A stretch of DNA of 64,000 bases from Kamptonema formosum PCC 6407 (GCF_000332155.1 NZ_KB235898.1:676692-740691); one strand, 5' to 3'; shown: positions 53,320-63,432, counted from the stretch's first letter. Numbers and translations: made by a program. Notes: generated by a model from the letters alone, not told the origin.

Positions 53320-54384
53320 ATGAAGATACAATATTGCTCCGCAAAATTAACGCGATCGCTTCTATCCTACTGTATTCTGTTTTTCCTCACACTATCTCTA
53401 ACAGTAAGTTGTGGAAATCCCGCCAGCCAAATCAACTCAACACCTAACAGCGCAAATAGTACAGTCACCGCTGTACGCTTAGGATTTAGTGCTTGGCCTG
53501 GTTGGTTTCCCTGGCAAGTTGCCCAAGAACAAAAGATATTTGAAACCAACAAAATTTCCGTAGATTTAAAGTGGTTTGATGGCTACCTAGAATCCATCAG
53601 CACCCTGAATGCTGAACAGATAGATGCTAACAGCCAAACCCTTGGAGATACAGTTAGCTCTATATCCGGTGGAGCCGATCAAGTTATTGTTTTAGTTAAC
53701 GATAACTCTACTGGCAATGATAAAATAATTGTTGCCGAAGGTATCAACTCCGTTGCCGATCTTAAAGGCAAAAAAGTCGCCGCCGAAGAAGGAACAGTCG
53801 ATCATTTCCTCTTACTATTAGGGCTAAAAAAAGCCGGATTATCAGCCAAAGATATTCAATTTGTCCCCTTAGAAACTGGTAAAGCCGCAGCCGCCTTTGT
53901 CGGCGGACAAGTCGATGCAGTTGCAGTATTTGCTCCCTTTACAACACAAGCATTAAAGCGCACAGGAAGCAAAGAACTCTTTAGTTCTAAAGATTTTCCT
54001 GGCTCAATTTCCGATCATCTTGTATTCACACGCAAATTCGTTACAGAACACCCCGATCGCGTACAATCCCTTGTAGATTCCTGGTTTGCGACATTAGAAT
54101 ACATCAATACCAACAAAGACAAATCCTACGAGATTATGGCCAAAAGAGCAGGAGTCAGCGTTGATGAATATAAACAATACGCTGACGGTACTCAAATCTT
54201 CACTATTGAGGAAAACTTAAAAGCTTTTCAACCTGGAAATAGCCTCAACTCCTTACCATTTGCGGCTGAAGAAATGAGCAAATTTCTCACAGAAGTAGGT
54301 TTAGCAAAAACCCAACCCGACATGAGCAAACTATTTGACGATCGCTTCATCAAAGCCTACGCCGAGAAAGTCAAAAAGTCCTAG
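53320..54384 (+). CDS. ABC substrate-binding lipoprotein, likely guanidine-specific
   Basis: A 354-residue NitT/TauT-family binding protein. The lipobox LTVSC ends the signal sequence at about residue 31. The two-lobed domain follows: RLGFSAWPGWFPWQVAQEQK, GDTVSSISGGADQVIVLVND, SVADLKGKKVAAEEGTVDHF and KELFSSKDFPGS. Family members bind nitrate, taurine, sulfonates or thiamine precursors. Its riboswitch points to guanidine or a guanidine-derived ligand. It is the first gene of a three-gene transporter operon. Confidence 0.88.
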   Translation: MKIQYCSAKLTRSLLSYCILFFLTLSLTVSCGNPASQINSTPNSANSTVTAVRLGFSAWPGWFPWQVAQEQKIFETNKISVDLKWFDGYLESISTLNAEQIDANSQTLGDTVSSISGGADQVIVLVNDNSTGNDKIIVAEGINSVADLKGKKVAAEEGTVDHFLLLLGLKKAGLSAKDIQFVPLETGKAAAAFVGGQVDAVAVFAPFTTQALKRTGSKELFSSKDFPGSISDHLVFTRKFVTEHPDRVQSLVDSWFATLEYINTNKDKSYEIMAKRAGVSVDEYKQYADGTQIFTIEENLKAFQPGNSLNSLPFAAEEMSKFLTEVGLAKTQPDMSKLFDDRFIKAYAEKVKKS

Positions 54385-54405
54385 TTAGAAATCGGAAATT
54401 TGATC

Positions 54406-55257
54406 ATGTCCCCAAATCCAGAACCACAATCGATCCAATCTCATCTCAAGCCAAAAAGCCTAAATCCCACCGTTTTCTGGCGACTTGCCGAAGACATCCC
54501 CAAACCCTTAAATACCGGATTAATTCTGACATCAATCGCCTTGCCATTACTGCTATGGTGGTTAGTAACAACCTTCATTAAAGTAGATCCAAAATTTTTA
54601 CCATCTCCCGGTAACGTTTTAGAAGCCTTTGGGAGGTTATGGAGTAGCGGCGATCTCCTAAAAGATACCGTAGCAAGTTTGTGGAGAGTGGGAGTAGGAT
54701 TTTTCTTCGCTTCGCTTTTTTCTATTCCCATTGGCGTAATGATGGGCAGTTTTCCGAGTATTCGCGCCTTGCTAGAACCCATTTTCGGCTTGATGCGATA
54801 TATGCCTGCACCTGCCTTTATTCCCTTGCTAATTCTTTATCTAGGAATTGGTGAAGAACCTAAAATTACCCTGATCTTTATTGGTGTCTTTTTCTTCAAC
54901 TCTTTGATGGTAATGGATACCGTTAAGTTTGTTTCAAAAGATTTAATTGAAGCAACTTATATGTTAGGTGGCAATCGTTGGGAAACTCTGACTCATGTAA
55001 TTGTACCCCACGTTTTACCGGGAATTATTGATGCTTCCCGCATCAACTTTGCCGCCGCCTGGCAACTGGTAATCGTCTCCGAATTAATTGCAGCGACAGA
55101 AGGTTTAGGCCGCCGGATCAGTGTTGCTGGTAGATTTCTCAAAACCGATGAAATTTTTGTCGGGTTGATTGTAATTGGAGTTATCGGACTTACCTTTGAC
55201 TTGTTATTTCAATATATGCTCCAAGTTTCTTGCAAATGGGCCAGCCAGAAAAAATAA
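54406..55257 (+). CDS. ABC transporter permease
   Basis: A 283-residue membrane protein of the NitT/TauT type with six predicted helices. The EAA loop is visible in EATYMLGGNRWETLTHVIVPHVLPG (positions about 185-209). ATG 54406 is used in place of the upstream TTG at 54400, 21 bp after the binding protein gene. It pairs with the ATPase at 55353. No other permease is present, so the channel is probably a homodimer. Confidence 0.93.
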   Translation: MSPNPEPQSIQSHLKPKSLNPTVFWRLAEDIPKPLNTGLILTSIALPLLLWWLVTTFIKVDPKFLPSPGNVLEAFGRLWSSGDLLKDTVASLWRVGVGFFFASLFSIPIGVMMGSFPSIRALLEPIFGLMRYMPAPAFIPLLILYLGIGEEPKITLIFIGVFFFNSLMVMDTVKFVSKDLIEATYMLGGNRWETLTHVIVPHVLPGIIDASRINFAAAWQLVIVSELIAATEGLGRRISVAGRFLKTDEIFVGLIVIGVIGLTFDLLFQYMLQVSCKWASQKK

Positions 55258-55352
55258 TTGCTGCCAAAATCACCCAGAATTGTAACGTACTTTACCGTAC
55301 AACTGCCAATAACTTGATAACTTTCATTTACTGCTCACACAAGGATTAACTA

Positions 55353-56129
55353 ATGTTTCTGCAAATCAACAATCTACACAAACACTTTGAAACTAAAAAT
55401 GGTAAATTAGTTGTCTTGAAAGACATTAATATGACCATTGAAAAAGGCGAGTTTATCTGTGCCGTAGGCGCATCTGGATCGGGAAAATCTACATTGCTGA
55501 GGCAGATTGCCGGATTGGATCGACCCACAATCGGGGAAGTTAAAATTAATGGCAAAGCCGTGACTGCACCAGGGCCAGATCGCGGTATGGTATTTCAACA
55601 CTACACTCTTTATCCTTGGATGAACGTGCAGGGAAATGCTGAATTTGGTCTCAAACTTCAAGGCGTACCAAAAAAGCAGCGACGAGAACAAGCAAGCTAC
55701 TATTTAAATGTAGTAGGATTGACTAAGTTTGCTCAATCTTTGCCGAAAGAATTATCAGGCGGGATGAAACAACGAGTTGCGATCGCGCGTGCTCTCGCCT
55801 CAGAACCAAAAGTATTATTAATGGATGAACCTTTTGGTGCATTAGACGTTCATACTAAAGAATCTATGCACGAATTCATGTTAGATTTGTGGCGGCGCAC
55901 CAAAATCACTGTTTTTATGATCACCCATGATGTAGAAGAAGCAGTTTTTCTTTCTAATCGGATTTATGCTTTAGGTTCGCGTCCTGGTACTGTGAGGAAA
56001 GAAATTTCTATTCATCTGCCAGAACGTACTCACAGCATTAAACGCCATTCCCGATTTCACGACTACCGCGATGAATTGATGGATTTGCTGCGGAAACATG
56101 GACAGGAAGCAGTTGCAATTGCTGCTTAA
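55353..56129 (+). CDS. ABC transporter ATPase
   Basis: A 258-residue ATP-binding subunit. Walker A is GASGSGKST (about 43-51), the Q-loop is MVFQHYTLYPW, the signature LSGGMKQRVAIARALASEPK, Walker B LLMDEPFGALD, and the H-loop MITHDVEEAVFL. All motifs are intact. It closes the transporter operon; riboswitch 2 follows 366 bp downstream. Confidence 0.96.
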   Translation: MFLQINNLHKHFETKNGKLVVLKDINMTIEKGEFICAVGASGSGKSTLLRQIAGLDRPTIGEVKINGKAVTAPGPDRGMVFQHYTLYPWMNVQGNAEFGLKLQGVPKKQRREQASYYLNVVGLTKFAQSLPKELSGGMKQRVAIARALASEPKVLLMDEPFGALDVHTKESMHEFMLDLWRRTKITVFMITHDVEEAVFLSNRIYALGSRPGTVRKEISIHLPERTHSIKRHSRFHDYRDELMDLLRKHGQEAVAIAA

Positions 56130-56211
56130 TTAGGAATGAGACAAGACTCACATAAAAATAGCATTTTCTGCGATTGCAAACATAATTAAAATTGCATACA
56201 ACATTAAATTT

Positions 56212-56280
56212 AGGGTGGGCGATCGCCGAAAAAACCGATCCTTCATAGCCAGAGTATTGGTTCGGCGATCGCCCACCTTA
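56212..56280. repeat. Palindrome agggtgggcgatcgcc
   Basis: agggtgggcgatcgccgaa and ttcggcgatcgcccacctt are inverted repeats (16-18 bp arms), enclosing about 30 bp. It is in the gap between the ATPase and riboswitch 2 and could serve as the transporter operon's 3' hairpin. It is related to 51761-51833. Confidence 0.75.
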
Positions 56281-56495
56281 CCGAACGATCGCATCTCAAA
56301 ACCTTACTCAAAAAATCTAGAGAAATGTAGCTGTAGATACTTTTTTAATCTGGTTTTTTGGTGTAAAATAAATTACAATAAAGTATGGTGTTAAGCTAAA
56401 CCTCAAAACATATAAGTCAGCATTTATCTAGCCTAAAAAAACAAAGGCTAAGCTAAACAATTACAAACTGACTTCAGCTAAAAATTGCATAGGAA

Positions 56496-56628
56496 TCGCT
56501 TCTAGGGTTCCGATCTAGTGAGAGAACTAGATGTCTGGTCCAAGAGAAGCAGCCAATATTCAATTATCCCTAAAAAATACGATGGGGAAATTGAATCGGT
56601 CACACGGCGGGAGAAAAGCCCGGGAGAA
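56496..56628 (+). promoter_or_regulatory. Guanidine-I (ykkC) riboswitch 2
   Basis: A second ykkC aptamer: cttctagggttccg (56499-56512), ctggtccaagagaagc (56535-56550) and cacacggcgggagaaaagcc (56601-56620). P1 pairs gcttct (56498-56503) with agaagc (56545-56550); the second helix pairs ttcaattatccc with ggggaaattgaa around 56559-56595. It lies about 100 bp upstream of the DUF1989 gene at 56730 and controls the degradation operon. A short plus-strand frame across it is not a gene. Confidence 0.95.
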
Positions 56629-56669
56629 CCACACAGTCATAATTACTGTTGGTAAACTCCTGGGCTTTT
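56614..56669 (+). terminator. Terminator of riboswitch 2
   Basis: aaaagcccgggag (56614-56626) pairs with ctcctgggctttt (56657-56669) over 13 bp with one G-U pair. Inside, cagtcataattactg can form a small hairpin. The 5' arm again overlaps the aptamer end. The U-tract is short (tttt, then gcg), so it may also work as an antiterminator or translation control. Confidence 0.88.
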
Positions 56670-56729
56670 GCGATTTGAGTAAAGCTCAAACCACAGATTA
56701 TTCACCTCATATCTTATCTGGAGGAGCTC

Positions 56730-57458
56730 ATGGTGCAAGCACCAATTCACACAAATTCTAAACTCGATTCCAGCCTTGTGCTGATGGAAGAAGTGATTCC
56801 CGGTGGCGCTTATTGGTCAGGTATCATCAAGCGCGGAAACACCCTCCGGATCGTTGATTTAGAAGGCTCTCAAGGCGTTTCTATGCTTTGCTATAACGCC
56901 GACAATCCCATCGAACGATTAAACGTAGCAGACACCGCAAAAATTCAATTCAATGCTTTTCTAAAAAAAGGCATGGTGCTCTACACAGATATGGGACGCA
57001 TTTTATTTTCCATTACTGAAGACACATCTGGCTATCACGATTTACTATCAGGGTGCAGCAATGCTGCTAGTAATAGTGAAAAATACGGCGATGGAGACTG
57101 GAAAAACTCGCGAGATAACTTTATCAAAGCATTGACAAGGCGGGGTTTAGGCAAAAAAGATATCATGCCTAATTTTAACCTATTTACTCGCATTGCTGTC
57201 AAGCCAGATGGGAAAATGGAATATGTAGAAGGCTGTGAGAAACCCGGTAGCTTCATCGATTTGCGGGCAGAAATGAATGTATTAGTAGCGATTTCTAACT
57301 GTCCTCATATCTTGCATTCCAGTTCAAATTACGATCCAAAACCAATTCAAATTCAAGTTTGGAAATCGCCAACACCCTCACCCGACGATTTATGCCGCAC
57401 CGCCAACCCGGAAGTAATTCGCGGATTCATTAACACCGATGTTTTGTTTGTTCAGTAA
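56730..57458 (+). CDS. DUF1989 protein, probable carboxyguanidine deiminase subunit
   Basis: A 242-residue urea-carboxylase-associated (DUF1989) protein. It has VIPGGAYWSGIIKRGNTLRI, DLEGSQGVSMLCYNADN, DTAKIQFNAFL, a Cys in LLSGCSNAASN and AISNCPHILHS. Members paired with guanidine riboswitches form a heteromeric deiminase that converts carboxyguanidine to allophanate. The ggaggagctc before ATG 56730 is a strong ribosome binding site. It is the first gene of the riboswitch 2 operon. The next gene is its paralogue. Confidence 0.88.
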   Translation: MVQAPIHTNSKLDSSLVLMEEVIPGGAYWSGIIKRGNTLRIVDLEGSQGVSMLCYNADNPIERLNVADTAKIQFNAFLKKGMVLYTDMGRILFSITEDTSGYHDLLSGCSNAASNSEKYGDGDWKNSRDNFIKALTRRGLGKKDIMPNFNLFTRIAVKPDGKMEYVEGCEKPGSFIDLRAEMNVLVAISNCPHILHSSSNYDPKPIQIQVWKSPTPSPDDLCRTANPEVIRGFINTDVLFVQ

Positions 57459-57527
57459 TTAATTTGTAGTTGGGGTAAAGCAAAGCTAAACCCGAAAAAT
57501 TAGACATTTATTAAGGAGAATTGCATC

Positions 57528-58169
57528 ATGGTTTTAACGTCACAACGAGTTCTAGATCCAGCAACAGCAATTTACGACGAAGTGTTACCAGCGAGACATC
57601 CTTGGTCGCACGTTCTCAAAAAAGGACAGATTCTTCGCATCGTCGATTTAGGCGGAAATCAGGCAGTAGATTTTCTAGTTTACAACGCTGACGATCCTTC
57701 AGAACGTTACAGTGCCCCCGATACTATTGTCCGTCAAGGTAACATCTTTGTAACTACTGGCAGTAAACTTATTTCCAATGAAGGACGAGCAATTATGACA
57801 ATAATTGCCGACTCTTGTGGACGACATGATACCTCTGGCGGTGCTTGTAGTTGTGAGAGTAATTCAGTGCGATTTGGACTCGATAAAAAATACCAACACG
57901 CCTGCGTTGAAAATTTCTTAGCCGCAATTACTCCCTACGGTTTAGGAAAGCGCGATTTAGTTAGTAACATCAATTTCTTTATGAATGTGCCAGTCAGTGA
58001 AGATGGCAAACTTGAGATCGTTGATGGCATTTCCGATCCAGGTAGTACAGTTGATTTGCGAGCAGAAATAAACGCCTTGGTAGCTATTTCTAACTGTCCG
58101 CAAATGAATAACCCTTGTAATGCCTACAATCCTACGCCTATTCGGTTGATTATTTGGGATGTGATGTAA
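57528..58169 (+). CDS. DUF1989 protein, second deiminase subunit
   Basis: A 213-residue paralogue (LPARHPWSHVLKKGQILRIV; DLGGNQAVDFLVYNADD). Cys-rich motif SGGACSCESNSVRFG and the end AISNCPQMNNPCNAYNPTPI likely hold metal or catalytic residues. It starts with a good ribosome binding site (aaggagaattgcatc), 69 bp after the first subunit. In the known system both subunits are needed. A 302-bp gap with palindrome copy C follows before the carboxylase. Confidence 0.88.
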   Translation: MVLTSQRVLDPATAIYDEVLPARHPWSHVLKKGQILRIVDLGGNQAVDFLVYNADDPSERYSAPDTIVRQGNIFVTTGSKLISNEGRAIMTIIADSCGRHDTSGGACSCESNSVRFGLDKKYQHACVENFLAAITPYGLGKRDLVSNINFFMNVPVSEDGKLEIVDGISDPGSTVDLRAEINALVAISNCPQMNNPCNAYNPTPIRLIIWDVM

Positions 58170-58250
58170 TATCAATTTTCGATAAATGGCAACAAATCTG
58201 AAATTGCCCTAACTTTAAAAAGCAAAGCGATTTCATTCTTCCACAACCAA

Positions 58251-58387
58251 ACCCGCCAGGGGTTAAAACCCCTGTCTAATAGTAAAAGTCGTCTGAAGAC
58301 GACTAACTAAAATACTTTACTTTACCGATCTATAAGTCCTCTTTTAGAGGACTTTAGCTATAAGACAGGGGTTTTAACCCCTGGCGG
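58251..58387. repeat. Nested palindrome family, copy C (complete)
   Basis: Outer arms cgccaggggttaaaacccct and aggggttttaacccctggcg are exact complements, each palindromic; inner parts gtcgtctgaagacgac and gtcctcttttagaggac have diverged with matched changes. It lies inside the degradation operon, between the second DUF1989 gene and the carboxylase, where it could pause, process or stabilise the transcript. Confidence 0.85.
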
Positions 58388-58471
58388 ATCTGATAACAAG
58401 GGGATAAACGTTACTTAAGTTATCGCAAATATCTCTTCCATATTAATCAAATTTAACTCAATCCATCACTC

Positions 58472-61400
58472 ATGTTTAACAAAGTTCTGATTGCCAATCG
58501 CGGTGAAATTGCCTGCCGAATTATTCGCACATTAGACCGCTTAGGAATTGCCTCAGTAGCAATATATTCTGAAGCTGATGCTCATGCTAAGCACGTTTTT
58601 ACTGCCACAGAAGCATTTTGTATTGGTGGCCCAGCAGTAGCAGAAAGTTATTTAAACTTTGAGCGTATCCTCGAAGTTGCGCGTCAAACTGGGGCTGAAG
58701 CTATTCATCCCGGTTATGGTTTCTTAAGCGAAAATGCAGAATTTGCTGAAGCTTGCGATCGAGAAAATATAGCATTTATCGGCCCAACTCCGGCTCAATT
58801 GCGCTCCTTTGGATTAAAGCATACCGCACGGGAACTAGCAGCAGAAAATCATGTGCCTTTAACCCCTGGTAGCCAACTTTTAAACAGCTTAGAAGCGGCA
58901 GCAGTGGCAGCAAAGGCAATTGGTTATCCAGTGATGCTCAAAAGTACTGCTGGCGGTGGTGGGATTGGTTTACAGGTGTGTTTAAGCGAAGAAGATTTAG
59001 CAGAAGCTTTTGAGAAAGTACAGCGTTTAAGTCAAAGTAATTTTAAACAAAGTGGTGTTTTCTTAGAGAAATATATTCAAACTGCTCGACATATTGAAGT
59101 TCAAATTTTTGGAGATGGCAAAGGAAATGTCATCGCCTTGGGTGAACGCGATTGTTCCGTGCAGCGGCGCAATCAAAAGGTGATTGAAGAAACACCCGCA
59201 CCCGGAATTAGGGATCAATTACGAGAACAGTTATATGCAGCAGCGGTAAAAATGGGAAAAGCGGTAAATTACCAATCCGCAGGAACCGTTGAATTTGTCT
59301 ATGATGTCGATACAAAACAATTTTACTTTTTAGAAGTCAATACGCGCTTACAAGTAGAACACGGAGTAACTGAAACTGTTAATAGAATTGATTTAGTTGA
59401 ATGGATGATAAAACTTGCGTCTGGGGATTTGTTTCCTCTAGAAGAGTATCGCTATCAGCCACAAGGACATTCTATTCAGGTGCGAATTTATGCAGAAGAT
59501 GCTAACAAGAATTTTCAACCGAGTTCTGGGTTACTAAATCAGGTAGTTTTTCCAGAAAATATTCGCTGCGATACTTGGATAGAAACGGGGACAGAAGTTA
59601 CACCTTTTTACGATCCGCTGTTGGCAAAGGCGATCGTTTATGGTAAGAATAGAGAAGACGCGATCGCGCAACTTAAATCCGCTTTAGATGCAAGTCAAAT
59701 TGCAGGTATTGAAACCAATTTAGATTACCTTCGCCAGATTTTAGATGATTCGAGATTTAATCAAGCTGAACTTAGTACCCGCTTTTTAAATGCTTTCAAA
59801 TATGCTCCTTTAACTATCGATGTGTTAGATAGTGGAACTTATACCACAATTCAAGATTATCCGGGACGTTTGGGATATTGGGATGTTGGCGTACCCCCAT
59901 CTGGGCCGATGGATCATTTAGCCTTCCGATTGGCAAATCGTTTAGTCGGAAACTCCGAATCAACCGCCGGATTAGAGTGTACAGTCATGGGACCAACTCT
60001 GCGCTTTAATGCCGATACAGTTATTAGTTTAACTGGTGCAACTATGAAGGCAAGCCTGAATGGTGAAGCCATACCATTTTGGACGGCAATTGCTGTTAAA
60101 GCTGGAAGCACTCTCAAATTAAAAGCAATTCAAGGTGATGGCTACCGCACTTATTTAGCCGTAAAAAATGGCTTCAATGTTCCTGATTATTTAGGCAGTA
60201 AAGCTACTTTTGTACTGGGGAAATTTGGGGGACACGCAGGCAGAACATTACGGCCGGGAGATGTGTTAAAGCTTAATAAATCTGCGACAATAGATACAGA
60301 AAAAAGTTTGCATCCTGGACTTATCCCTACTTACAGTAATAATTGGGAAATAGGGGTTTTATATGGCCCGCATGGAGCACCAGATTTCTTTACTGAGGAA
60401 GACATCGAAATGTTTTTCTCAACTGAATGGAAGGTGCATTATAATTCTACACGGACAGGAATTAGGCTGATTGGCCCTAAGCCAAAATGGGCGCGTCAAG
60501 ATGGTGGAGAAGCGGGTTTACATCCATCTAATATTCACGATAATGCTTATGCGATCGGGACGATCGATTTTACTGGTGATATGCCTGTAATTCTCGGTCT
60601 TGATGGCCCTAGTTTGGGAGGTTTTGTTTGTCCGGCTACAATTATTCAGGCTGAATTGTGGAAAATTGGGCAACTGAAACCAGGGGATAGTATTCGTTTT
60701 CATTGTTTAAGTTTTGCGGAAGCATTGCAACGAGAATTAGAGCAAGATCGGCAAATTGCTACTCTTTCTCCTAATCTTTCTGGGGAGCAAATCAAGACAT
60801 CAATCCCAAAGGTTGGTTCGCCAATCCTGCACGAAATTCCGGCATCAATGGGACAGGTAGCTGTTACTTACCGCCAAGCTGGAGATAAATATATTCTAGT
60901 TGAATATGGCCCATTGGTTTTGGATCTAAACCTACGTTTCCGAGTACATGGATTAATGGCATGGCTAAAGGCGAATCCGTTACCGGGAGTAATCGATTTA
61001 ACGCCAGGAATGCGATCGCTACAAATTCATTTTGATAGTCGCCAGATTTCGCAACAACAGTTAATGGATGCCTCGATCGCAGCAGAAGAGGAATTAGCTG
61101 CAATTGAGGATATGCAAGTACCAGCAAGGATTTTGCACCTCCCTCTATCTTGGGAAGATGAATCGACGCTGCTTGCTATTGAAAAATATATGCAGTCGGT
61201 GCGATCGGATGCGCCTTGGTGTCCGAGTAATATTGAGTTTATTCGCCGCATTAATGGACTTGATAGCATTGATGAAGTCAGAGAAATTGTCTTTAATGCT
61301 AGCTATTTGGTGATGGGATTAGGGGATGTTTATTTAGGCGCACCCGTCGCTACTCCCCTCGATCCTCGCCACCGTTTAGTAACGACTAAATACAACCCTG

Positions 61401-62095
61401 CACGCACTTGGACTCCTGAAAATGCAGTGGGTATTGGTGGTGCATATCTGTGTGTTTATGGGATGGAAGGGCCAGGAGGATATCAATTTGTTGGTCGCAC
61501 GATTCAAATGTGGAATCGGTTTAAACAAACGGCGGATTTTAAATCGGGTAAACCTTGGCTTTTACGCTTCTTTGACCAGATCAAGTTTTATCCAGTTTCG
61601 GGTGAGGAATTGCGGCGCTACCGGGAAGATTTTCTCGAAGGTAAGTTTAAATTACAAGTTGAGGAGATCGCGTTTAGTCTGAGAGAATATAATCAATTTT
61701 TGGATGCTATTGCTGACGATATAGCTAAGTTTAAAAGGAAACAACAAGCGGCCTTTAATGCAGAACGCGATCGCTGGGCGGCATCTGGGGAATTTGAAGT
61801 GGAAGCGGCATCAGAAACAGCGATGAGTATGGCTAATGATATCGCAGCAAAAATTAATTTACCTCCCGGTTTTGAGGCTGTTGTTGCTCATGTTTCAGCT
61901 AATGTTTGGCAGGTATTAGTTAATGTTGGAGATGTAGTTACAGAGGGCGATCGCTTGTTAATTTTGGAAGCGATGAAAATGGAGATTGCTATTACTGCGG
62001 ATGTGCCTGGGACTGTGGTAGAGTTGTTTTGTCGAAAGGGGGAAACGGTGACTGCTGGACAAATTTTAGCCGCGATTCAACCCGATCAAGGATAG
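58472..62095 (+). CDS. Biotin-dependent guanidine (urea) carboxylase
   Basis: A 1207-residue enzyme with the full urea amidolyase carboxylase layout and no hydrolase domain. Biotin carboxylase 1-450 ([30 protein letters not shown]-type ATP loop near 165-175; [14 protein letters not shown]). Carboxyltransferase part 450-1060: AHS2-like ([20 protein letters not shown]) and AHS1-like ([36 protein letters not shown]). Biotinyl domain at the end with EAMKM (Lys about 1170). Under guanidine riboswitch control and next to the DUF1989 pair, it is expected to carboxylate guanidine rather than urea; the residue that sets this choice was not determined here. ATP, bicarbonate and biotin are needed. Confidence 0.93.
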   Translation: MFNKVLIANRGEIACRIIRTLDRLGIASVAIYSEADAHAKHVFTATEAFCIGGPAVAESYLNFERILEVARQTGAEAIHPGYGFLSENAEFAEACDRENIAFIGPTPAQLRSFGLKHTARELAAENHVPLTPGSQLLNSLEAAAVAAKAIGYPVMLKSTAGGGGIGLQVCLSEEDLAEAFEKVQRLSQSNFKQSGVFLEKYIQTARHIEVQIFGDGKGNVIALGERDCSVQRRNQKVIEETPAPGIRDQLREQLYAAAVKMGKAVNYQSAGTVEFVYDVDTKQFYFLEVNTRLQVEHGVTETVNRIDLVEWMIKLASGDLFPLEEYRYQPQGHSIQVRIYAEDANKNFQPSSGLLNQVVFPENIRCDTWIETGTEVTPFYDPLLAKAIVYGKNREDAIAQLKSALDASQIAGIETNLDYLRQILDDSRFNQAELSTRFLNAFKYAPLTIDVLDSGTYTTIQDYPGRLGYWDVGVPPSGPMDHLAFRLANRLVGNSESTAGLECTVMGPTLRFNADTVISLTGATMKASLNGEAIPFWTAIAVKAGSTLKLKAIQGDGYRTYLAVKNGFNVPDYLGSKATFVLGKFGGHAGRTLRPGDVLKLNKSATIDTEKSLHPGLIPTYSNNWEIGVLYGPHGAPDFFTEEDIEMFFSTEWKVHYNSTRTGIRLIGPKPKWARQDGGEAGLHPSNIHDNAYAIGTIDFTGDMPVILGLDGPSLGGFVCPATIIQAELWKIGQLKPGDSIRFHCLSFAEALQRELEQDRQIATLSPNLSGEQIKTSIPKVGSPILHEIPASMGQVAVTYRQAGDKYILVEYGPLVLDLNLRFRVHGLMAWLKANPLPGVIDLTPGMRSLQIHFDSRQISQQQLMDASIAAEEELAAIEDMQVPARILHLPLSWEDESTLLAIEKYMQSVRSDAPWCPSNIEFIRRINGLDSIDEVREIVFNASYLVMGLGDVYLGAPVATPLDPRHRLVTTKYNPARTWTPENAVGIGGAYLCVYGMEGPGGYQFVGRTIQMWNRFKQTADFKSGKPWLLRFFDQIKFYPVSGEELRRYREDFLEGKFKLQVEEIAFSLREYNQFLDAIADDIAKFKRKQQAAFNAERDRWAASGEFEVEAASETAMSMANDIAAKINLPPGFEAVVAHVSANVWQVLVNVGDVVTEGDRLLILEAMKMEIAITADVPGTVVELFCRKGETVTAGQILAAIQPDQG

Positions 62096-62172
62096 GGAAA
62101 TCCGTATTCGACAAGTTCTTTCTCTGTAATACTCTTAAACTAGAAAGAGTAAAGCTACTTAGATTCTCAATT

Positions 62173-62835
62173 ATGTTGCTTCAAGGTCATCAGCGCACGA
62201 AGTTAGACGATACCGATGATACATTATTCTATTCATACCCTCGCTTTGTAACTCATGTAGATGAGGGATTTATCGAGCAATTGACTCAATTGTATCGCGA
62301 TCGCCTCAAACCGAATACTCGAATTTTGGACATGATGAGTAGTTGGGTTTCGCATCTACCGGAGGAGATAAAATTTGCTCACGTTGAGGGACACGGGTTG
62401 AATGCGGAGGAATTGGCGAAGAATAAGCGGTTAAATCATTATTTTGTGCAGGATTTGAATACTAATCCGAAGTTACCGCTACCCGATGCAGATTTTGATG
62501 CAGTTATTAATTGTGTTTCTGTTCAATATTTGCAGTATCCCGATGCGATATTTGCGGAAATGCGGCGGATTTTGAAACCGGGGGGAGTGGCAATTATTAG
62601 CTTTTCTAATCGGATGTTTCATCAAAAGGCGATCGCTGCTTGGCGGGATGGTTCGGAGAGCGATCGCGTAGAATTAGTAAAGCGTTATTTTGCGTCTGTA
62701 GAAGGGGTAAATATTCCCGGTTTTAGTCAACCGGAAGTGATTGTCAAGCAGTCGAATGTACCAAGTTTTCTGCAAATGTTGGGGATGGGTGGTGGCGATC
62801 CATTTTATGCAGTAATTGCTTATCGTCAGAGTTGA
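62173..62835 (+). CDS. SAM-dependent methyltransferase-like protein
   Basis: A 220-residue class I methyltransferase-like protein: YPRFVTHVDEGFIEQLTQLY, the loop ILDMMSSWVSHLP (lacking the usual Gly-rich GxGxG), LPLPDADFDAVINCVSVQYL and MRRILKPGGVAIISF. The SAM loop is unusual, so cofactor binding is uncertain. ATG 62173 is used; an upstream frame to 62029 only overlaps the carboxylase. It follows the carboxylase by 77 bp where other genomes often have allophanate hydrolase. Related proteins are common in cyanobacteria; function is unknown. Confidence 0.82.
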   Translation: MLLQGHQRTKLDDTDDTLFYSYPRFVTHVDEGFIEQLTQLYRDRLKPNTRILDMMSSWVSHLPEEIKFAHVEGHGLNAEELAKNKRLNHYFVQDLNTNPKLPLPDADFDAVINCVSVQYLQYPDAIFAEMRRILKPGGVAIISFSNRMFHQKAIAAWRDGSESDRVELVKRYFASVEGVNIPGFSQPEVIVKQSNVPSFLQMLGMGGGDPFYAVIAYRQS

Positions 62836-62955
62836 TAATTATTTGAGAATTGGGGGGTAAATCGGCGGTTGAAACGGCGGTTGAAACCACGTCTACACAA
62901 GACCTCTTGCAAAAGGTTATTGTTATTTTTGCAAGAGGTATATTGACTCATAATG

Positions 62956-63252
62956 CTAAAATTTAAGGTGAAAATCTACTTCCACTTCCTGTTGAGTTAA
63001 TTTAGCGCGATACTGTGCTTCTCGACTCAACCAAAAGCTTGCACTACCGCCCAGTACATTTTCTAACTTGAGCGCTATTTCCTCCGTAATCGGCGCTTTG
63101 CCATTGATTAACAAACTTATGTGTTTTGGCGTGTAACCCAGGCGTTTTTCTAGTTCATCCTGACTCCAGTTTCGTTCTTCAATTAAGTCAGCTATCGTGT
63201 CCCCAGGCGGCGAGATCCAATCCGGGGTAAGAGGCTCTAAAACCTCAGTCAT
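62956..63252 (-). CDS. higA: HigA-type antitoxin (XRE helix-turn-helix)
   Basis: A 98-residue HigA protein: PGDTIADLIEERNWSQDELE, the helix-turn-helix LEKRLGYTPKHISLLINGKA and ITEEIALKLENVLGGSASFW, then SREAQYRAKL. These bind their operator and neutralise HigB. Here the upstream toxin gene seems reduced to a short end (see 63245-63348), so this antitoxin may be orphaned. Confidence 0.88.
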   Translation of the reverse strand: MTEVLEPLTPDWISPPGDTIADLIEERNWSQDELEKRLGYTPKHISLLINGKAPITEEIALKLENVLGGSASFWLSREAQYRAKLTQQEVEVDFHLKF

Positions 63253-63348
63253 GGTAATCCCCTATCCAAATAATATTAATTCGCGTTACTTGCAGGGTTC
63301 CTGTGACTTCAATAGCTTTCACTTGGTAGTCATCAAGTTTGTATCTAT
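63245..63348 (-). pseudogene. Short frame upstream of higA, possible toxin remnant
   Basis: Reading YKLDDYQVKAIEVTGTLQVT, then RINIIWIGDYHD and stop; its TGA overlaps the higA start by 8 bp, as toxin genes often do. It has no ATG in frame and is only about 33 codons, so it seems the 3' end of a lost toxin gene, or a very short unrelated peptide starting at a GTG. A tataat box (about 63343-63350 on this strand) could promote higA. Confidence 0.35.
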
Positions 63349-63432
63349 TATATCACATTCTTTGATAATTCAATAAATATGATAGATTTAATTGTGATTG
63401 CAACCGCCAATTAAATCTCTGTTAATTAATTC

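Noticed and set aside
56531-56761. 76-codon frame over riboswitch 2
   Set aside because: It is the conserved aptamer sequence read as protein; the real gene starts at 56730 with its own ribosome binding site.
61027-61313. Frames on both strands inside the carboxylase gene
   Set aside because: Shadows of the 1207-residue carboxylase, without ribosome binding sites or homology.
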